The notes under the pieces were generated by a model. It was not told the origin of the DNA. It worked only from the letters and a program-made list of their open reading frames with translations, and searched no databases. DNA of 9,057 bases. Source: Anaerolineales bacterium (GTDB lineage: Bacteria; Chloroflexota; Anaerolineae; Anaerolineales; Villigracilaceae). The position numbers were made by a program, and so were the translations under genes. Below, in pieces: positions 1 to 4,923 of the stretch (the stretch's first letter is position 1; each line of letters begins with the position of its first letter). Location of the stretch: the NCBI GenBank assembly GCA_025056515.1, contig JANWWB010000101.1, forward strand, positions 1 through 9,057, in the 5' to 3' direction.

Positions 1-51
1 AAGCAGGCATACTAAGCCAAAAGCGAAGAAGAAGAAGGGAAGGACTGTCAT
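1..51 (-). CDS. N-terminal fragment of a leftward gene with a hydrophobic start (partial)
   Basis: Reading leftward, an ATG at 51-49 opens a frame that stays open to the window edge (17 codons), beginning MTVLPFFFFAFGLVCLL. That stretch is strongly hydrophobic, like a signal peptide or first membrane helix. A Shine-Dalgarno-like AGGAG lies 9 nt upstream of the ATG on the same strand, within CTAGGAGAGAAG, which supports a real start. The gene would be transcribed away from the gntR operon. The product cannot be identified from 17 residues; an exported or membrane protein is the most that can be inferred. Confidence 0.45.
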   Translation of the reverse strand, partial: MTVLPFFFFAFGLVCLL

Positions 52-186
52 AAATCTTCTCTCCTAGAAATCTTGTTCGACCACGGTTGTCACTGGGATA
101 TCAGCGCATCCCCGAGGTTGACTAGTCCCCGAATTTTACACGATTCCACCCTAAAACACATCTCCCTGCTCTTAGCCCTATACATC

Positions 187-209
187 CCAGCCTTGTGTAC
201 CAAGGCTGG
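187..209. other. 9-bp perfect hairpin in the 52-295 intergenic region
   Basis: CCAGCCTTG and CAAGGCTGG form a perfect 9-bp inverted repeat around a 5-nt loop. Neither side is followed by a T-run, so it is not a classical Rho-independent terminator. It lies between a putative leftward gene start and the gntR promoter, and could be an RNA structure in the leftward leader or a protein-binding dyad. Apart from this hairpin and the gntR promoter and repeat, I see no gene in 52-295. Confidence 0.5.
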
Positions 210-244
210 AAGGTTGAGAAGCGGGGGTTGACAGAGAACAGAAT

Positions 245-272
245 TTGAACACAATTATTACAATGATACAAT
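245..272 (+). promoter_or_regulatory. Candidate sigma70-type promoter of the gntR operon
   Basis: TTGAAC (245-250) and TACAAT (267-272), spaced 16 bp, form a plausible -35/-10 pair 23 bp before the gntR ATG. Other -10-like TACAAT copies lie at 259-264 and 276-281. A consensus TTGACA at 228-233 has no well-spaced TACAAT partner. Which -10 is used cannot be decided by eye. The promoter lies inside the tandem repeat at 251-281, so a bound repressor there would block it. Confidence 0.45.
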
Positions 273-281
273 TATTACAAT
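251..281 (+). repeat. Tandem 14-bp direct repeat, candidate GntR operator
   Basis: ACAATTATTACAAT occurs at 251-264 and again, identically, at 268-281, separated by GAT. The 17-bp period puts the copies less than two helical turns apart. The repeat covers the likely -10 region and ends 14 bp before the start of the GntR-family gene. GntR/YtrA-type repressors commonly bind their own promoters, so autoregulation through this repeat is a reasonable inference. Confidence 0.6.
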
Positions 282-295
282 CTGTTTGAGAAACC

Positions 296-709
296 ATGCC
301 CTCGCCCAAATTATCGCTCCAGTTGGACTTTCGCTCCGGCCTTCCAATTTACACCCAGATTGTGAATCAAATTTCCAGTCTGGTGGCGAACGGTGTGCTC
401 AAGCCCGACGACCAGCTTCCAACCGTTCGAGCGATGGCGCAAGAATTGCGGATTAACTTCAATACTGTTGCTCGCGCCTATCGCCTCCTGAGCGAGAGCG
501 GGATTATCTCTACACAACAAGGACGCGGCACCTATATCCTCGAGATTCCGCCCCCTGAAGTAAGCGCCAGCTTGAAAACTCGAGCTCTAGAAACGTTGAC
601 CGACCGCTATCTAACAGATGCAACGCGCCTAGGATTTTCCCTGGACGAAATTCGGCTGTTTTTGGAGAAGCGCTTCTCACAGACTAAGCTACCTGAAGAA
701 AACTTATGA
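296..709 (+). CDS. GntR-family transcriptional regulator, YtrA subfamily
   Basis: A 137-residue DNA-binding repressor-type protein. Residues about 10-82 form the GntR winged helix-turn-helix. Visible family features are GLPIYTQIVNQI in the first helix, LPTVRAMAQEL leading into the recognition helix NFNTVARAYRLL, and the wing GIISTQQGRGTYIL. The remaining 55 or so residues are a short helical tail rather than a large FadR, HutC or MocR effector domain, which is the YtrA-type architecture. Family members often sense cell-envelope or small-molecule stress and repress their own operon. No clear Shine-Dalgarno precedes the ATG. The TGA stop overlaps the next ATG (ATGA, 706-709), so the lipoprotein gene is co-transcribed and probably translationally coupled. 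The usual ABC-transporter partner is not adjacent. Confidence 0.93.
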   Translation: MPSPKLSLQLDFRSGLPIYTQIVNQISSLVANGVLKPDDQLPTVRAMAQELRINFNTVARAYRLLSESGIISTQQGRGTYILEIPPPEVSASLKTRALETLTDRYLTDATRLGFSLDEIRLFLEKRFSQTKLPEENL

Positions 710-1134
710 GACAAAAAAACCTTTTGCCCGTCAGTCTCCTGCTTTTCTTCTTGTTGCTGATAACCACAGCCTGCGGACAGCCTCGCCCTGCGGGTATGAG
801 CGATGAACAAGTGCAAGCAGTGACAGCGTCGCTCTTGAATGCCTTAGAAGAGAAAAACTACACAGCCTTCAAGGAATATCTGAGTGACGAAATGATAGCG
901 GCTCTCCCTGAAGACCAATTTCTCGCTCTGAGCGAGGACATTCGAAACGCTAGCGGGCGCTTCTTGACAACCGGGGAGATGAGACTCTCCAATCGTAATG
1001 AGTATGCCATCTATCGCATGATGTGTGACTATGAGAAAGAAAAGGTGGTTGTGACGATTGTTTTCAAAATCAACGGCACAAAGGTAGAAGGGTTGTTTTT
1101 CGACTCGGTCAACCTGCGTCAAACACAGAAATGA
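706..1134 (+). CDS. Small lipoprotein, DUF3887-like
   Basis: A 142-residue protein. The N-terminus has basic residues (MRQK), a hydrophobic stretch (about 6-20) and a lipobox-like LITTAC with the acceptor Cys at 23, indicating a membrane-anchored lipoprotein; Thr at -3 makes the lipobox slightly non-canonical. Residues about 33-140 resemble DUF3887, a small NTF2-like fold: an N-terminal helical part with NALEEKNYTAFKEYLSDEM and LPEDQFLALSEDI, followed by strand-rich KVVVTIVFKINGTKVEGLFF. The molecular function of such proteins is not established. It overlaps gntR by 4 bp upstream, and its stop lies 17 bp before the likely slipin start, so it is the middle gene of a three-gene operon. The lipoprotein call is firm; the DUF assignment is by eye. 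Confidence 0.85.
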   Translation: MRQKNLLPVSLLLFFLLLITTACGQPRPAGMSDEQVQAVTASLLNALEEKNYTAFKEYLSDEMIAALPEDQFLALSEDIRNASGRFLTTGEMRLSNRNEYAIYRMMCDYEKEKVVVTIVFKINGTKVEGLFFDSVNLRQTQK

Positions 1135-1141
1135 AATTTGC

Positions 1142-1146
1142 GGAGG
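1142..1146 (+). promoter_or_regulatory. Strong ribosome binding site that sets the slipin start
   Basis: GGAGG (extended GGAGGAG to 1148) lies 5 nt before the ATG at 1152. The alternative in-frame ATG at 1131, which overlaps the lipoprotein stop, has no comparable ribosome binding site. The ATG at 1152 is therefore the better start. Confidence 0.75.
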
Positions 1147-1151
1147 AGTCT

Positions 1152-2090
1152 ATGTCTTTCACCCATCAACTCAAAAACGAACCGAAAAAAGGGCAAGTCG
1201 ACCTGCGCATTCCGGCCCCTGCCGGCATGCTCTTCCTGCTCTGCACGTTAATATCCGTGTTGGGCATTTTTCTGCTGGACTCGCGGGGCGTGAGCGATGG
1301 TTGGATGATCGCTTGGCTGGTCGTCTGGGAATTGCTGGGAACGTACATCCTATTTGCCCTCAAAATCGCTTCCCAATGGGAAAAAGCGATTGTGCTACGC
1401 CTGGGAAAATTTCACCGCCTGGCAGGGCCGGGCGTCTTTTGGATTGTGCCGATTCTCGACACCATTCCGACTTGGATTGACCACCGAGTGATGGTCACGC
1501 CCTTTGCAGCGCAGAAGACACTCACCAAAGATACCGTGCCGGTTGACGTGGATGCCGTTCTATTTTGGGTGGTATGGGACGCAGAAAAAGCCGCCCTAGA
1601 AGTGGAAAACTATAGATCGGCAGTGGATTGGGCTGCCCAAACCGCCCTGCGCGATATCATCGGGCGGATGATGTTGGCCGACATTTTAGTCGGGCGGAGC
1701 GTGATTGACAAAGAATTGCAACAAGTGATCGATGAGCGCACCACCCCCTGGGGCGTCACCGTTCAATCGGTTGAGATTCGAGACATCGTTATCCCACAAG
1801 ACCTCGAAGACGCCATGAGCCGCCAAGCGCAGGCAGAGCGTGAACGCCAGGCGCGCGTCATTTTGGGCGAATCGGAAAAACAAATAGCCGCTTCTTTCGC
1901 CGAAGCTGCCCGCGCTTACGCCAACAATCCCACTGCCCTTCACTTGCGTGCAATGAATATGCTCTTCGAAGGGCTCAAGGAAAAAGGCGCCTTGGTCATC
2001 GTTCCTTCCAGCGCTTTGGATACAATGAACCTGGGCGGCATAACCGGACTAACCGCCATGACGCAGCAAAATCTGTCTCAGGAAACCTAG
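1152..2090 (+). CDS. Slipin family (stomatin-like, SPFH/Band 7) membrane protein
   Basis: A 312-residue integral membrane scaffold protein. Two hydrophobic segments (about 24-42 and 52-72) precede the SPFH/Band 7 domain (about 72-235). Stomatin/slipin hallmarks are WEKAIVLRLGKFHRLAGPGVFWIVP, DHRVMVTPF, LTKDTVPVDVDAVLFW, ALRDIIGRM and WGVTVQSVEIRDIVIPQ. A charged helical stretch rich in QAQAERERQAR follows, then an Ala-rich oligomerisation region. Slipins form membrane-associated oligomers and are often linked to membrane microdomains or protease regulation. Their common NfeD partner is not next to the gene. The longer start at 1131 would add seven residues but lacks a good ribosome site. It is the third gene of the gntR operon, which suggests a membrane-stress role (inference). 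Confidence 0.93.
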   Translation: MSFTHQLKNEPKKGQVDLRIPAPAGMLFLLCTLISVLGIFLLDSRGVSDGWMIAWLVVWELLGTYILFALKIASQWEKAIVLRLGKFHRLAGPGVFWIVPILDTIPTWIDHRVMVTPFAAQKTLTKDTVPVDVDAVLFWVVWDAEKAALEVENYRSAVDWAAQTALRDIIGRMMLADILVGRSVIDKELQQVIDERTTPWGVTVQSVEIRDIVIPQDLEDAMSRQAQAERERQARVILGESEKQIAASFAEAARAYANNPTALHLRAMNMLFEGLKEKGALVIVPSSALDTMNLGGITGLTAMTQQNLSQET

Positions 2091-2107
2091 GTACTTCATG
2101 CCCTGTT

Positions 2108-2281
2108 GAAAAGTCAAAATGCACGCGCCGTTACAGGCCGTTAAAAGCGCCAAAACCCTGGCTGGATGCCAAAACAGGCAACCTGCGCCTTTATCGGCAG
2201 ACCGGCGACTACGCCGCCCTGCAGCGACGGGATCATCCGTATTTGAACAAAGTATCCTCTACCAATCAAAGTTTCACGTGA
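2108..2281 (+). other. Open stretch with protein-like composition, possible gene remnant
   Basis: In the 206-bp gap between the slipin and sdpI-like genes, one frame reads through RRYRPLKAPKPWLDAKTG and YRQTGDYAALQRRDHPYLNK to a TGA at 2279-2281. The residue mix looks more like real protein than random sequence, but there is no usable start codon or ribosome site, and I do not recognise the family. It could be a decayed 3' end of a lost gene or chance. No terminator for the upstream operon is obvious in this gap. Confidence 0.2.
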
Positions 2282-2285
2282 AACC
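2270..2285. promoter_or_regulatory. parS-like centromere site (copy 1)
   Basis: AGTTTCACGTGAAACC contains the perfect 14-bp palindrome GTTTCACGTGAAAC (2271-2284) and matches the bacterial parS consensus TGTTTCACGTGAAACA at 14 of 16 positions, differing only at the outermost bases. ParB binds such sites to load and spread on the chromosome near the origin. This copy lies directly upstream of the ribosome site (AAGGAG, 2286-2291) of the sdpI-like gene, so ParB binding could also influence that gene. Confidence 0.8.
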
Positions 2286-2296
2286 AAGGAGCAGTC

Positions 2297-2944
2297 ATGT
2301 CTAACAAATTCACTCTTTTCCTCTCCCTCACTCTGATTTTTGGAGCCACAGCCGTCGGTGTGTTGCTCTACGGTCAACTACCTGATCCCATGCCCTCGCA
2401 TTGGAACGCTGCTGGAGAAGTCGACGGCTATATATCCCGCTTCTGGGGCGTCTTCTTGATTCCGCTGGTCACGCTCGGCCTCCTGGTGCTCTTCCTACTT
2501 ATTCCAACGATTGACCCGCTCAAAGCGAATATCGCTCAATTTCGCCCAATCTACAATGCCTTCATCGTGGGATTCATCGTCTATATGCTGTACGTTTATG
2601 GACTCACATTGGCCGCAGCGCTTGGTTCTCGTTTCAATATGACACAGATGCTTCTACCTGCTATAGGATTGCTCTTCCTAGGTATCAGCTTCTTGATTAA
2701 AAACGCCAAACGCAATTTCTTCATTGGCATCCGCACTCCCTGGACACTATCGAGCGATAGGGTCTGGGAAAAGACGCACCAACTCGGTGCAAAGCTCTTT
2801 GCGCTTAGCGGCCTGATCACTCTGGTCAGCGCTTTCCTCGGTGAGACCGGCCTGTGGTTGATGCTAGCCGCACTGTTACTTGCGGTGGTCGTGCCAATTG
2901 TCTATTCTTACCTTCTGTTTGCCCAAGAAGAACAGACGAAGTAA
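2297..2944 (+). CDS. SdpI-family integral membrane protein (DUF1648 + SdpI domain)
   Basis: A 215-residue polytopic membrane protein with about six predicted helices (roughly 5-27, 51-72, 88-108, 117-135, 166-183, 186-208). The N-terminal part carries the DUF1648 motif LPDPMPSHWNAAGEVDGY (28-45). The C-terminal part carries the SdpI motif FFIGIRTPWTLSSDRVWEKTH (141-161). In Bacillus subtilis, SdpI gives immunity to the SdpC toxin and also acts as a signalling receptor. Most homologues elsewhere lack a toxin partner, and none is visible here, so a toxin-immunity role is not shown. The start is supported by AAGGAG at 2286-2291, 5 nt before the ATG. The gene appears monocistronic and is flanked by two parS-like palindromes, one in its leader and one 137 bp after its stop. 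Confidence 0.92.
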   Translation: MSNKFTLFLSLTLIFGATAVGVLLYGQLPDPMPSHWNAAGEVDGYISRFWGVFLIPLVTLGLLVLFLLIPTIDPLKANIAQFRPIYNAFIVGFIVYMLYVYGLTLAAALGSRFNMTQMLLPAIGLLFLGISFLIKNAKRNFFIGIRTPWTLSSDRVWEKTHQLGAKLFALSGLITLVSAFLGETGLWLMLAALLLAVVVPIVYSYLLFAQEEQTK

Positions 2945-3081
2945 TCCGTTCATCTTCAAGAATAGCCAGATGCGTTGTTGCTTTTGGTTTGGGCGCACTA
3001 AAACGGAGACCTAGCACGCACCTCGCCGAGCGAGAACGTTTGAGCATTCGCTTCTTTCCTCACTCGGTCGAAACGCCTAGT

Positions 3082-3113
3082 GCAGCGATGGTTTCACGTG
3101 AAACCATCGCTGC
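3082..3113. promoter_or_regulatory. parS-like centromere site (copy 2) inside a 32-bp perfect palindrome
   Basis: The core GTTTCACGTGAAAC (3091-3104) is identical to copy 1. Here it is extended by GCAGCGATG on the left and CATCGCTGC on the right, giving a perfect 32-bp inverted repeat with no central spacer. The parS consensus match is 14 of 16 over 3090-3105. The extension could form a cruciform or RNA hairpin, but no T-tract follows, so a terminator is less likely than a protein-binding site. It is intergenic, 137 bp after the sdpI-like gene. Confidence 0.8.
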
Positions 3114-3392
3114 CGTATTTGCTCTGGTAACATGGTTTTTGGCTTGAGGCAAAGAGGATGAGCAGAAGATTACAGCTTGCGCAATCGAAGAAACTAGCAA
3201 CAAGGAAGTCAGCGTGCTCCTTCAGAACTCTAAGTCTCTCCCTTTCTTTCGGTGGATGTTCGGCTTCTTGACCTAAAGCCGTCCAAAGGCAGCTAATCCC
3301 CGGGGATTCAGCCTGCTTAGGCGGATTTTGCACAGCTACTCCAGAGACGGACTCCAAGCAACGAGTTGAAGCGGCTAAATTGTTAGAAGTGA
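3114..3392. other. Intergenic sequence with dyad structure, no convincing gene
   Basis: The gap from 2945 to 3578 is 634 bp. Outside the parS-like site I find no ORF with both plausible composition and a good ribosome site. The clearest structure is the perfect palindrome AATCCCCGGGGATT at 3295-3308, enclosed by CCTAAAGC (3272-3279) and GCTTAGG (3315-3321), which can pair with one bulged A to make an extended imperfect hairpin. The segment could encode a small RNA ending at the hairpin at 3393-3407, but no family is recognised and no clear promoter is seen. Confidence 0.3.
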
Positions 3393-3416
3393 GCCGATTC
3401 GTTCGGCATATATTTT
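3393..3416 (+). terminator. Weak Rho-independent terminator candidate
   Basis: GCCGA (3393-3397) and TCGGC (3403-3407) form a 5-bp stem with a 5-nt loop, followed by ATATATTTTT. The stem is short and the tract is mixed A/T, so it is only a candidate. It would end rightward transcription from the sdpI-like gene or from an unannotated small RNA. Confidence 0.3.
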
Positions 3417-3543
3417 TATAGAAAATTTGTTCTGTCACGCTGGGATAGGTCTTCGAGAAACCTGCCCACGAATCCTAGGAGAGGCATACGAATTGACCCG
3501 CAAGCCACATTCAAACAAAGTACGCACCGATAGAAAATTCCAC

Positions 3544-3572
3544 TTGTCTACCTGCCCATTTCAGGCTAAACT
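3544..3572 (+). promoter_or_regulatory. Candidate promoter giving a leaderless kinase mRNA
   Basis: TTGTCT (3544-3549) and TAAACT (3567-3572) are separated by exactly 17 bp. The ATG of the kinase gene begins 7 nt after the last base of the -10, where transcription would be expected to start. No Shine-Dalgarno precedes that ATG, which agrees with a leaderless transcript. Confidence 0.5.
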
Positions 3573-3578
3573 AGAAAC

Positions 3579-4847
3579 ATGGCAGAAGAACAGCATCTTC
3601 GGCAAATGGCCGAGCAACTCGCCCGCATCGTGGAAGTGAGCATCACCTTGAACTCCACGTTGAACCTGGATGAGTTGCTGCAATTCATCACCAAAACTGC
3701 GGCAGAAATTCTCGATTGTGAGGCGGTCTCTATCCTGCTCTATGATGAAAAACGTGCTCAATTGAACTTTGTCGCTTCCACCGGTTCCGATGCGCAACGC
3801 CTAGCCACCATCCCTGTCCCCTTGGAAAACAGCCTAGCCGGGCAAATTTTTCTAGACAATACCCCCATGATTATCTCAGACATGAAATCACAGAAGCGCC
3901 ACTACAGCCAAGTTGCTCTACAAGTGGGCATCGAGGTGCACAATCTACTGGGTGTTCCAATGCGCATCAAAAATCGTCCGACCGGTGTGATGGAAGCTTT
4001 GAACAAACGCTATGGGTCATTTACCGAAGAGGATGTGGACCTGCTCTCGATTCTTGCTTCCCAAGCCGCTGTTGCCATCCATAACGCTCGGCTGGTACAG
4101 GCATTGCGTCAGGCCTATAACGAACTCAGCGCCACTAACCAATTAAAGTCAAACTTTTTAGCCTTAGCCTCCCATGAATTACGAACCCCCTTGGGCATCA
4201 TCATCGGCTATGCCAGTTTTCTGGAACAAGAATCGCAAGGGGAGCTTTCGGAACACGCCAAACAGGTGCTCAATGCGGCGATGCAAATGCGGGCAGTAAT
4301 CGATGCGATGACCAATCTTAACATGTTGCACTCCAAAGAGATGGTCATGCATCGTGTTGCAGTGCCGATTCAAAACATCCTACATAATGCTCTCGCGAGC
4401 ATCCAAAAACTGGCCGATGCCAAAGGACATCAGGTGATTCTAAACATCCCCAAGACGCCGCTCTCTATCAAGTGTGACCCAGATAAACTAACCACAGCCT
4501 TCGTCAACATCTTGGATAACGCTGTACGGTTCACACCAGATGGTGGCACCATCACGATCACTGCCAGCCTGACCCCAGGAGGGGATATGTTGGTTTCCAT
4601 CAGCGATACCGGTATCGGCATCGCTCCTTCTCACCTAAAGAAAATCTTTGATGAATTCTATCAGGTCGAGCCGCACACAACGCGCAAACACGGCGGCCTT
4701 GGCATCGGTCTGCCGATTGCCAAGGGGTTGATCGAAGCTCACGGTGGAAAAATCTGGGCTGAGAGCGAAGGCCCTGGCAAGGGATCTACCTTCAAGATAT
4801 TACTTCCCAAGCTGAGCACGGCGGCGCTTTCAGCGATGAGCCGCTAG
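3579..4847 (+). CDS. Cytoplasmic GAF-domain sensor histidine kinase
   Basis: A 422-residue protein with no membrane segments. A GAF sensor domain occupies about residues 15-168 (LNLDELLQFITKTAAEILDC at its start, LLGVPMRIKNRPTGVMEALN and EEDVDLLSILASQAAVAIHNA near its end). A short linker helix leads to the HisKA dimerisation domain with H-box SHELRTPLG; the phosphoacceptor is His199. The HATPase domain has the N-box VNILDNAVRF (Asn314), G1 box DTGIGIAP (Asp343), and F and G2 boxes in FDEFYQVE and GGLGIGLPIAKGLIEAHGG. All catalytic motifs are intact. It should autophosphorylate His199 in response to an unknown GAF ligand or redox signal and pass phosphate to a response regulator. None is encoded next to it, so it is an orphan kinase. 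It converges with valS. Confidence 0.95.
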   Translation: MAEEQHLRQMAEQLARIVEVSITLNSTLNLDELLQFITKTAAEILDCEAVSILLYDEKRAQLNFVASTGSDAQRLATIPVPLENSLAGQIFLDNTPMIISDMKSQKRHYSQVALQVGIEVHNLLGVPMRIKNRPTGVMEALNKRYGSFTEEDVDLLSILASQAAVAIHNARLVQALRQAYNELSATNQLKSNFLALASHELRTPLGIIIGYASFLEQESQGELSEHAKQVLNAAMQMRAVIDAMTNLNMLHSKEMVMHRVAVPIQNILHNALASIQKLADAKGHQVILNIPKTPLSIKCDPDKLTTAFVNILDNAVRFTPDGGTITITASLTPGGDMLVSISDTGIGIAPSHLKKIFDEFYQVEPHTTRKHGGLGIGLPIAKGLIEAHGGKIWAESEGPGKGSTFKILLPKLSTAALSAMSR

Positions 4848-4880
4848 CATCTCTTTTGATACAGCCATGGGAGACACATT

Positions 4881-4909
4881 GCAGGACAACTCACCGAGAG
4901 TTGTCCTGC
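4881..4909. terminator. Strong hairpin between convergent genes, probable bidirectional terminator
   Basis: GCAGGACAACTC (4881-4892) and GAGTTGTCCTGC (4898-4909) are a perfect 12-bp inverted repeat with a 5-nt loop. It fills the 76-bp gap between the kinase stop and the valS stop, the expected place for a shared terminator. Neither side has a good U-tract (TCCTTTG on the right, AATGTGTC read leftward), so termination efficiency or mechanism is uncertain. Confidence 0.6.
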
Positions 4910-4923
4910 TCCTTTGACGATAA

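Noticed and set aside
2854..3147. Rightward 97-codon frame overlapping the end of the sdpI-like gene
   Set aside because: About a third of it lies in another frame of a well-supported gene, its Ser/Arg/Cys-rich composition is unlike a real protein, and it reads through the parS-like palindrome. No ribosome site was seen.
3158..3271. Small rightward ORF of 37 codons starting MSRRLQLAQS
   Set aside because: AGAGG directly abuts the ATG with almost no spacing, and the Ser-rich tail looks like translated noncoding sequence. Not supported without homology.
3094..3438. Leftward 114-codon frame in the intergenic region
   Set aside because: Cys- and Ser-rich, no recognisable domain, no ribosome site, and it begins in the palindrome at its 3' end; most likely chance.
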